From contig NC_088307.1 in the NCBI RefSeq assembly GCF_032854445.1, forward strand, positions 25,307,953 to 25,371,952: 64,000 nt of DNA, in the 5' to 3' direction. Numbering within the stretch: position 1 is the first letter of the stretch; each line of letters starts with the position of its first letter. Source of the DNA: Liolophura sinensis (Eukaryota > Mollusca > Polyplacophora > Chitonida > Chitonidae). Below are positions 46,401 through 54,172 of this stretch, piece by piece. Made by a program: the position numbers and the translations under genes. A model generated the notes under the pieces. The model worked only from the letters and a program-made list of their open reading frames with translations. It searched no databases and had not been told where the DNA came from.

Positions 46401-47854
46401 GTTAATTCCGCAGCAATTGTTTATTCCGGCATCAAACTTTCATGATTTAATACGCAAGCCAATATCACCCAAATCATTTTAATCGAAGACGTAGTATCCA
46501 TCCAACATGTATGATCTACAGAAATGAAAGCAGAATTATGACATCACTGGACCTTTTTATGGCCGAAACAGGCCTCCATTGAATCTAAAATTTCAAACGC
46601 TTATAACCTGGTGAGGAAAAATCGTAGAAAAATAATAAAAATATTTTTACCAACAATTTTTTATTGCCTTTCATATGACGATAAACTTCGGTGAGGCCTT
46701 ATTTTCTTTTCTTTTAAACGGGCTATGCCGGACATTTTCAGCAAAAAGTGGAAGTGGTAGTCGCAAATCAATCCAATCCTATGCCATTATTAAAGAACAG
46801 CCCAAAATATTGCCCTTTACCATAAATCAGGCTCATTGATGCACGCCTTAGTGTTTAGAACAGCAGATAAAGTTCAATAAAACCGTTAATTCGGGTCGAA
46901 TTAGCAATTTTATCAACTTAATCAACGGGCTAAAACGTGCATGGATGAGGCTGATTTTTGGTGGGAAGTATTATTTTGCCTAGTTCTTTACCAATAACAT
47001 AAGATTTGATTGATTTGTGACTATCAATTTTTTTTTGCTGAAAATATCCGGTATAGCCCCTTTAAGTAATTTCTTGGTTATTGGATTGGTCAATTACTGC
47101 TGGTTACAAAACTCGTTACATACTATAAAGGGATTTAGTTGAACTTGTCATTTTATAAGATTGGAAAAACAGATACATTAAAAGAGCGGCATATACAAAA
47201 CCTTAATAGTGTAACCGACGTAGGAAAGATGGCTTAATGTCACTTGTGCATTGTACTGTGACGTCATTTACACTGGTGTTTGTCTTGATGCTGTGTTGTG
47301 TCGTCGGTATAAGGTACGCTATTGTGAGAAAACAATAAACAGTATTTTATTCCGACAAGAGTAGCAGAATGGGATCGGCAAACAGGCGAATGAATAATGT
47401 TCATGAAAAATTATGACCAGTTCTAATCAACCGTATTACAGAATCCGACCTCTTGACACTGTCCTTCCAAAATTTGCCTTGAAAGTGCCATCTCGAATTG
47501 GATAATTTGAAAGCCAGTTGTTTTGTTTCTTTAAATGGGCTTATTCTCAGAAACTTTCAGTTTGCCTAGGATGATTCTATACACGTTGACGTGTAGTTAT
47601 TTCGATACAGTTGTATTCAAAGAAACTGGCAGTTAATTTGCCTTGTGAAATGTGTGTTCACAGAAGCGATGCTGAAGAACGTTGCCTTCAAAACAACAGA
47701 AGACCAGGTCGAGAGAGAAATGATGATATGGCTTCGCAACGCCTGCGACAGGCATGGGGGCAGGAAGAGGCGCGCTGAGTCTCAAGCCACTGTGTCAGTA
47801 GTGACTGTTTCGGAAAACAGCAAAATCGCTGAAATCACTGAAAATGAACTTTGA
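40208..47854 (+). CDS. DUF4806-type protein, 6 exons, 350 aa
   Basis: Join 40208-40409, 41770-41866, 42475-42632, 43147-43367, 44640-44823 and 47664-47854. Every boundary is GT-AG, all five intron phases agree, and the 1053-nt frame is uninterrupted. N-terminal domain (residues 1-67): MYAVVVFVETDEVELVASNW...FWPPY. Then RKLRMAEETSDIQTDDEV, a proline-rich linker (PPAPPVPPFPSLHVP), a helical segment (ATDREILKAISAVQVSLDEV) and, from about residue 224, the DUF4806-like block (LIGGSNLKEATRRVMSQTI, NLNWAGRKG, RAFGGLRLC, REMMIWLRNACDR). DUF4806 has no established biochemical role that I can cite. It lies directly downstream of a transposase, so a transposon accessory function is plausible; a domesticated host gene is the alternative. 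The exon 1 ATG follows the acceptor by 6 bp, so an upstream non-coding exon probably exists. Confidence 0.85.
40410..41589. other. intron 1 of the DUF4806 gene, 5' part
   Basis: Nothing recognised. Confidence 0.45.
41590..41745 (+). mobile_element. SINE family 3, 5'-truncated
   Basis: GTTGTCGGTGACTTGCCAAAGG through GGGAAATACTCATGAGTACGG matches the body of the fuller copy at 41945-42345. Confidence 0.7.
41770..41866 (+). CDS. DUF4806 gene, coding exon 2
   Basis: 97 nt; acceptor CATGCAG, donor GTACAT. Encodes DSYEDGRRKLRMAEETSD. Confidence 0.82.
41945..42345 (+). mobile_element. SINE family 3, tRNA-derived head
   Basis: Starts with a tRNA-like head (GGAGTAGTGGCTAGCGCTC, B-box-like GGGATCGATTTCCC), followed by a body shared with 41590-41745. 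In intron 2 of the DUF4806 gene. Confidence 0.72.
42475..42632 (+). CDS. DUF4806 gene, coding exon 3
   Basis: 158 nt; acceptor TGTACAG, donor GTACCG. Acidic then proline-rich linker. Confidence 0.8.
42633..43146. other. intron 3 of the DUF4806 gene
   Basis: Nothing recognised. Confidence 0.45.
43147..43367 (+). CDS. DUF4806 gene, coding exon 4
   Basis: 221 nt; acceptor TTTTTTCAG, donor GTAAGT. Encodes a helical segment and IEDKEIAKSL leading into the DUF4806 block. Confidence 0.85.
43368..44639. other. intron 4 of the DUF4806 gene
   Basis: 43870-44180 holds a degenerate G-rich repeat around TGGTACATAATAAT; the 139-codon frame over it is not convincing. Confidence 0.45.
44640..44823 (+). 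CDS. DUF4806 gene, coding exon 5
   Basis: 184 nt; acceptor ATTGTAG, donor GTAAGC. Core of the DUF4806-like domain. Confidence 0.85.
45044..45508. mobile_element. 465-bp MITE with 38-bp terminal inverted repeats
   Basis: AAGAAAACTAAAGAACCACA at the left is matched in reverse at the right; 36 of 38 positions agree. Non-coding. Lies in intron 5 of the DUF4806 gene. Confidence 0.85.
46235..46712. mobile_element. foldback MITE, about 150-bp arms
   Basis: 46280-46425 and the reverse complement of 46545-46700 share AAAAATATTTTTATT, GCGATTTTTTC and CAGTGACGTCA-type blocks. The ends are approximate. Confidence 0.65.
46715..47070. mobile_element. foldback MITE, about 140-bp inverted arms
   Basis: CGGGCTATGCCGGACATTTTC at the left and its near inverse (GAAAATATCCGGTATAGCCC) at the right; the arms continue through CAAATCAATC and GCTCATTGATGCACG with about 80% identity by eye. 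Confidence 0.78.
47664..47854 (+). CDS. DUF4806 gene, coding exon 6
   Basis: 191 nt including TGA; acceptor GTTCACAG. Encodes the end of the domain (EMMIWLRNACDRHGGRKRR) and a Ser/Thr-rich tail. Confidence 0.85.
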
Positions 47855-48239
47855 TCGGTCCGAGCTATTTTCCTGTGCTTGATTTAAGAGTCAACTCTTT
47901 TTGTGCCATTGGTGCAGGTGGGATCAATTAAACTATTAGAAACTTACATATACATGTTGGTTGAGTTCCTTACTTTATAAATGTAAATAAGTTCTGAAAC
48001 TGTTTTGGTGATTCACTGGTCTCCCACCAGTTTGTATTCTTCATCAAACCTTTTGCCAAGAGCTGCTATGGTAACATTTTCAACCTTAAAGCCAAAGGTT
48101 TTGACAGTCGTACTGTTTGGCATATATGTTGCTTTCTTGTCGACCAATAGAAAAAGGTTAAAAAAATATCAAGGTAGGGTTACTGCAAATATCAATTTAA
48201 CAAATGTCGCTGAATGATTACTTTTATTCCTAGGAAAAG
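47855..48239. other. downstream of the DUF4806 gene
   Basis: Nothing recognised apart from AT-rich sequence. Confidence 0.45.
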
Positions 48240-48595
48240 CAATGGATTTGATTGGGGATAAGCATTCTGGGTCTTCACTATATCTGTTTAGGACCAGTTA
48301 TGAGCAAAGAGTACATTGGCCCAATTCTAAATGTACTGTACTGGCCCTATTCTTACAAAGATTGGCGCTGTATTGGCCTAATAACTTTATGCAACTCTGG
48401 GCCAATCAATGTATTACTACACTGGTCCAATGCATGTTAAAAATGGATACATAATGGTGAAATTCCCAAACCAGTACTGGACCAGTGCCGCGCCACTGTG
48501 CAAAACGTGTATTGGTCCGATAATTGTTCCCCAAATGGCCCATTGAATACGTGTCAGCGTGCCAATATTGGTCCAATGCTTTTATGTTTCTTGGG
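48240..48595 (+). repeat. right subterminal motifs and terminal inverted repeat
   Basis: Repeated short motifs (ATTGGCCCAATT, CTGGCCCTA, TTGGTCCAATG, CTGGACCAGTG) precede the right inverted repeat at 48567-48595. Confidence 0.55.
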
Positions 48596-49088
48596 AGGGT
48601 AGCAACAGCTTTCAGCTACAAAAGCATGTGAAAAGTTATGACATTCTCTCTCAACGTGAATTCAAGTCCAGCACAGGATGGATGATCATGGATTTCTCCT
48701 GAGATCTGTTCTTCAACATCTCAACGTTTCACAGTAAACAGATATTTAATGGCTATAAAAGTTTTACCTTTAACCCATGGGGGTGGTTCTTGTGGATGAT
48801 TAAAATAAAACAAAGCTTTTGCTGCCATCAAGCCACACGCTTCTTTATTCAGATTCTAACACGTTCCATGAATCTTAATTCCAAATATAGTTATCATAGT
48901 ATGACAGCGTTTAATTTTCTCTGGGTAAACTGTTTATACATCATGATTTTGTACAGTGTCCTATTTGTTTGACATTTTAGTACATGGATTTTTCACTATA
49001 AACAAGCCTCATTTAATCCAACTATTATGACCATTGTTTACCGATTGTCTAGGGTATTTACAAGGAATATTTATTAGTCACGGTTTAT
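48596..49088. other. no recognisable feature
   Basis: AT-rich, nothing identified. Confidence 0.5.
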
Positions 49089-49200
49089 ATTATATAATAT
49101 AATATAATATTATATTATATAATATAATATAATAAATATAATATAATATAATATAATATAATATAATATAATATAATATAATATAATATAATATAATATC
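49089..49200. repeat. (TATAA)n AT microsatellite
   Basis: About 20 tandem ATATA/TATAA units next to the assembly gap, which may have caused the break. Confidence 0.9.
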
Positions 49201-49297
49201 TCATTTATTGAAGCTAACTTTAACAAAACGTTTCCTCCCCAAGGAAATTCACAAACCAATACAAACAGACAGTTATTCATTGATTATAAAGAAATAA

Positions 49298-49497
49298 NNN
49301 NNNNNNNNNNNNNNNNNNNNNNNNNNNNNNNNNNNNNNNNNNNNNNNNNNNNNNNNNNNNNNNNNNNNNNNNNNNNNNNNNNNNNNNNNNNNNNNNNNNN
49401 NNNNNNNNNNNNNNNNNNNNNNNNNNNNNNNNNNNNNNNNNNNNNNNNNNNNNNNNNNNNNNNNNNNNNNNNNNNNNNNNNNNNNNNNNNNNNNNNN
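49298..49497. other. assembly gap (200 N)
   Basis: Exactly 200 unknown bases; the true size is not known from the sequence. Open frames across it are artefacts. Confidence 0.99.
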
Positions 49498-49977
49498 TTT
49501 TATACATATGTGCATTTTATTTTATCACCTGCTCAGCTGGGTACTACGGTGCTTGGATCATACTGGGTACGGATCTTTTTATATTCTTACTGGTAACAGT
49601 GAACTAACTTTACGAACGTATATTCCGAGGGGGTTTCATGTTAACTATTTTCCGTTTTCCATTTAGTTTTACTTACTGCTTTTTTTTGATGAGCAATTTT
49701 GTTTCTTACTATTGCACATTTTGTTTTTTACTATTACACATTTTGTGTTTAAAGTTTAGGTTGTTTTTTTTCTAGTTCTCAGTTTTGTTGTTTTCTTTTT
49801 TTTTTCTTTTTTTGTTACTTAATTTACACAATTTCCGCCGCCTTTGAATGAGTGCAAATAACCCACATCGCAGAAAATACCATTCCTCTGTATGCCGACA
49901 GTTTACTAGGGTTACTCTGCATTTTGGGTTGGTAATTCCATTTACTCTTCAGGAATAGATCAAAACATGTCTCCGAC
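49498..49977. other. no recognisable feature
   Basis: T-rich sequence. Confidence 0.5.
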
Positions 49978-50165
49978 GAGCTGATTGGTGTTTAACGCCG
50001 TACTCAAGAACATTCCACTAATACGACAGCAGCCACCATTACGGTGAAAAAAAAAGAACGTGCAGAGCCCAAGGGAAACTCATTACAATCCGCAGGTTGC
50101 TGGAAGACCTTCAAATATCCTCGGAGAGGAAGCCAGCATGAAATGACTTGAGCTCAAAGCGAGCG
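49978..50165 (-). mobile_element. SINE family 1, minus-oriented
   Basis: GATTGGTGTTTAACGCCGTAC through GAGAGGAAGCCAGCATGAAA; abuts the Penelope copy D. Confidence 0.82.
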
Positions 50166-50169
50166 CGCT

Positions 50170-50745
50170 GGGCGCTGGTTTGCCCAGTGTAACTGTCTGT
50201 CTTGTATGTCATGTGTAACATCATAGATGGCGCCTCTTGTAGTATGAGATCTTTACATATTAACGGGAAAGACGTAATCTTCCGTTACTTTTGAATCACA
50301 ATCTAATCGGTTCGGGTCTCTAACGCTCGTCATTTTCGAACTGTATCTAATACTGCTTAACCTGGGGCTAGGGTCCGTAAAGGTAGCCATGCTCATTACA
50401 TCAGCATGATGCCTTTATGAATAGTTGCAATTAAAATGCTACTGAGATACTTGTTTACTTGTTATTTGACCTGGAACTCATTCACGGACTACGAATTTGA
50501 ACTTTGATATGGAATTCTCGCCTGGAATATCCATTGTCTGCCCGGCATCATTGAAAACTGATGAGCACTTTTCTCTTGTGTGTTACCGGCTTTATTTCTT
50601 ATTTGTATAATTTCTTACATACCTTTGTCTTTGGGAGTTAGTGTTAAACGTTGTTTTGGAAATGGATCTTGCGATTATCGACTTAGAACGCCTTTTACGG
50701 ACTACGAATGGTATATGAATGTCGGACATGACGCTTATATCTGGT
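50170..50745 (+). mobile_element. 5'-truncated Penelope-like copy D
   Basis: From GGCGCTGGTTTGCCCAGTG to the common end CTTATAT, closely matching copy C. Contains only the 3' region and terminal repeat. Confidence 0.88.
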
Positions 50746-50832
50746 CTCTTGCCTACATAACCCTGTCATGATAACACATATAAACCACAAGTGCTCGGTC
50801 TGAAAAGGTGTGCTATGATGTTTCAAAAAGGC

Positions 50833-50925
50833 CTACCCGCTGGGTGTCCTCCCATGCATGAAACCTTATTGAATGAAATATTCTTCACACGGCGTAAAAT
50901 TCAAGGAAAACAAATAAATAAATAA
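50833..50925 (+). mobile_element. SINE family 1 tail fragment
   Basis: GTGTCCTCCCATGCATGAAA, GAAATATTCTTCACACGGCG and an (AAAT)n end. Confidence 0.65.
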
Positions 50926-52429
50926 GTACTTCATTGTCGGAAATGCTTGTCTTTTCATTGGTTGATAGATTAATTATTTAACACAATACTCAATAATTTG
51001 TCATTTATACGATGAGGCTTCTTTTTATGGTTGGAGGGAACGGCCCAACGGATGTTGTCAACTGCTAATAGTCACCAAAGCCCTAAGGAACAATGACTGC
51101 CGTGAAATGCCGACAAATGCCCCCTGCTCGTCGGAGATACAAATGTGTTTAATCCCAACCTCAGAAAGGGGATTCCCCCCAGCCTCCGCTGTTCTCGATG
51201 TCATGTGGCCAACAACAGACCGTCAGCGCTTAAAGGACAGTTTATTTATGTGTCGAACATGTTAGAAGGTTTGCCACTGTTTGCCACATGCTACTGGTTT
51301 ACTCCAGAACATTTCGGTTCTCTAGATTCAGGAAACTGGCCACCGTCGTTTAAGTGAAAACTTCTTGAATGTACACGGCATTAACATGTGGAGAAAGGCC
51401 AACTAAGTGTACATTTCTGGAGAAGAAAGTACGAGGCTTGAAACGCCTAGAACTTTGTTATCCAGGAATGTACAGTTTACCTTGTCTTTCTCCGACTTAA
51501 ACGGTTGCATTAGTGTTACGCAGATTGCACGGGGGTTATGTTTTAGTTCTGATTCTGAATATGTATCGCGACTTGCACAGGATATGATTGATGGGCCATG
51601 CAAATGGATGTATTTAAAACTTTTCTTGACTGCTAGGCCCTACATATGTGTGTAAGAGACCTGGTCGCCTATGTATCTGTCACAACTCGTACCATGTCCG
51701 ATTCAGAGGGTAATAGTATCTTCATAACCAAGTACAGAATAGCCGAATTGCCTTCAAATGAATTTAGGAAAGTATGGCTGCCGTACTTCCCTGAGGTAGA
51801 ACTTACTGGTCCTGAATTATGTGACGTCACAAGAAGCGTTTAAACCCCGTAATATATCAGACAAAATAGAATCACGTCCATTCTTGCCATGCATGTATTA
51901 GTTACAACTATGATAATATAAAAGAGAGAAAACAAAAAAAAATGCACAACAATGTTTTAAATAAGGATGTGATGCATGTTTAATAAATTTATTGGAATGT
52001 AAATTCATTGTTCATGTCCAAACACATGCACTTAATCTGAATTATGATATTTATGAATACATTAAAAATATAAATATGATCAAAATCCAGTTTGAATGAA
52101 TTTTTTAGCTGAAAAAAAAATCTAGTGCATATATGTTTTTACACTTGTTACATCTTCATTTATAAAATTACACAATATATACCAAGAGGTGGTCCCATAT
52201 ACCCACCGTGCAAAAATTATTTCAAGATTTTTAATAAATAAATAAAATAAAATATATGACCAAATTTACAAATAAACTTTTCGCACTCTTTCATTTCAAC
52301 TTCATGTAGGTAAGAAATTACGGTCCTTTGAATTCCTGGCTCAGTCACCAACAAAGTTCCCCTCCAGCCCCTGGTGACTGAGGGGTCGGGTTCGAATCCA
52401 GGAAGGCCGCTTCAGTGGCCATTTGATTG
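50926..52429. other. no gene recognised; diverged SINE scraps
   Basis: 50955-51060 resembles a very old reverse family 1 SINE. 52330-52400 has a B-box-like GGGTTCGAATCC and may be another SINE head. Short frames at 51145-51843 lack recognisable domains. Confidence 0.4.
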
Positions 52430-53045
52430 GCGCGTACGTCTCGAAGTCAGGAGACATGGGATCAAACTCGGGTAGGGTTATACCAAAGACTTTATTTTTT
52501 TATTTTTTTTTTTGATTGGTGTTTTACGCCGTACTCAAGAATATTTCACTTATACGACGGCGGCCAGCATCATGGTGGGAGGAAACCGGGCAGAGCCCGG
52601 GGGAAACCCACGACCATCCGCAGGTTGCTGACAGACCTTCTCACGTACGGCCGGAGAGGAAGCCAGACATGAGCTGGACCGCACACAGCGACCTCATTGG
52701 TGAGAGACTCCTGGGTCATTGCGCTGCGCTAGCGCTTTAACCGACTGAGCCACGGAGGCCCCCCCCCCCCCCCCCCCAAAGAGTTTAAAAATGGTACTTA
52801 ATGCTGCCGCGCCTGGGCGCTCATCCCTGAGAAGTTAGAGCAAGAGACATGCCTGATTGGCCCCGTGTCAGTATAATGTGACTGGGATGTCATGTCTGGT
52901 GTCTTCGATATATTACTTCAGTGGTAGCAGCCCTTGGTGGCATGGACTCGCCCTGCCATAAGAAGACACATTATATGTACAAACACCTAGTGACTTTTCG
53001 TCGTCATATTACCGAAAAATTGTTAAGTACGACGTAAAACACGGA
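52430..53045 (+). mobile_element. SINE family 2, split by a family 1 SINE
   Basis: Head at 52430-52500 (ATACCAAAGACTTTA) and body at 52775-53045 (AAAGAGTTTAAAAATGGTAC, GTGTCAGTATAATGTGACTG, AAAAATTGTTAAGTACGACG). The string AAAGASTTTA on both sides of the insert looks like the target-site duplication. Confidence 0.75.
52505..52770 (-). mobile_element. SINE family 1, near full length
   Basis: On the minus strand: tRNA-like head GGCCTCCGTGGCTCAGTCGG, then core GGTTTCCTCCCACCATGATG and GAGTACGGCGTAAAACACC ending in A-rich sequence. Confidence 0.9.
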
Positions 53046-53724
53046 GGATACATACAATACACACACATGTTAGAAAACATGTGTGTTCGACTGTGGTGTT
53101 TTCAGGTAAACAATGATTTGTTTTGAGCAATTTCTCTAGCCATACTTATAACCGGGCCGCAGTGATACAAGTAATGAATTCTTAGGCATGGATAAATGAA
53201 TGGATACGCGCTGACAAGAAATTGAATTGAGAAGAAAAGAAACTCGGATAAAATCGATTATCATAAATCGTCAAATGAAATTCTTGAGTTGATAAAGTGA
53301 TGCACTTTAAAATAACATAAACATATAACTTCCTTTTATTTACAATATATTTTACACGTATAAATATATAAATATACAGATATATATTACATGTATTTTA
53401 ACAAGGCATCTGTACACAAATATATACATAAATGTACAATTCATCGGTACAATTACTCGGGCCTGAGATATGCAGTGTAGTGTTCATTCCTACCTGTAGC
53501 TGAAAGGAAAGGTATCTGAATTGATCCAGTGATATCGTAGGACTAAGTAATAATAAAATACACAGGTCATAACACCTGGACCTGATGTTCACCGGGCACC
53601 CAAAGCTGTGAAAGCAAACCATTGTCAAATGTAAAAATATGCTTTTGGAAATGTATTGCTATCCTTGATAACGTCCGAAATAAGTTTGCCGCATACATAA
53701 ACTCATGACACAATCACTGACACA
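53046..53724. other. no recognisable feature
   Basis: AT-rich intergenic or 3'-flanking sequence of the factor B-like gene. Confidence 0.5.
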
Positions 53725-54000
53725 CATTTCATGTTGTTATTGGTGTTGTTAATGTCAGATTTGCACACATACTTGTAAACGCGCGACATCACCGGCAACA
53801 CAAAATTGAAGATGTCATCGTTGACATTAGGAATCAGACCACGACACCATCAGTATCACAAAATTCATGACGTCATCATTCAAGTTAAAATCAGACGAAA
53901 GCACACATTAACCTACGACATCATCAGTGTCACAAACTTCATGACGTCATCGTTCAAGTTAAAATCAGACTAAAGCACACATAAACCTACGACATTACCG
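53725..54000. repeat. 74-bp diverged tandem repeat with TGACGTCA sites
   Basis: About three copies of a unit containing ATCATCAGTGTCACAAA, CATGACGTCATC and TTCAAGTTAAAATCAGAC; perfect TGACGTCA at 53868 and 53942. It lies 60-330 bp past the factor B-like stop codon. Confidence 0.82.
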
Positions 54001-54059
54001 GTCAAAAATATTTATGTCGTCAACGGTGAAACCACACGATATCATCAGTTCAGTAAGAA

Positions 54060-54172
54060 CTACGACTGAGGAGGGTCAACTTTCTCTAGGATCCAGGGTA
54101 AAAACTTCTCCAGTCGAACATAATACCCGTACATACCCTCCTGTCGGCAGCCGAATCCCCACGACACTATGC
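54060..54172 (-). CDS. CFB: factor B-like gene: last coding exon
   Basis: 113 nt including TAG; GIVSWGFGCRQEGMYGYYVR and a short C-terminal helix; acceptor CTTTCAG. Confidence 0.92.

Larger units (their letters stand above)
36082..48595 (+). mobile_element. candidate two-gene CACTA/EnSpm-like DNA transposon
   Basis: Imperfect 29-bp inverted ends (23 of 29 match; CCCAATAAACATGAATG at left, CCCAAGAAACATAAAAG at right) bracket two plus-strand genes: a transposase-like gene (37478-39674) and a six-exon DUF4806-type gene (40208-47854). Both subterminal regions are rich in short motifs of the type TGGYCCAAT and GGCCAGT, as in CACTA-like elements. No target-site duplication was found, so exact ends are tentative. 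Treating the two genes as one element is inference from orientation, adjacency and shared ends. Confidence 0.55.

Noticed and set aside
49273-49515. Open frames across 49273-49515
   Set aside because: They run through the 200-N assembly gap.
50550-50600. Hammerhead ribozyme in the Penelope terminal repeat (CTGATGAG present)
   Set aside because: The partner GAAA and the flanking stems needed for a hammerhead fold are not visible, and the motif is changed in the other copies.
52330-52480. tRNA gene (perfect B-box-like GGTTCGAATCC)
   Set aside because: No cloverleaf can be built around it, and the surroundings are SINE-like; the same applies to the tRNA-like heads at 41945, 52750 and 55482.
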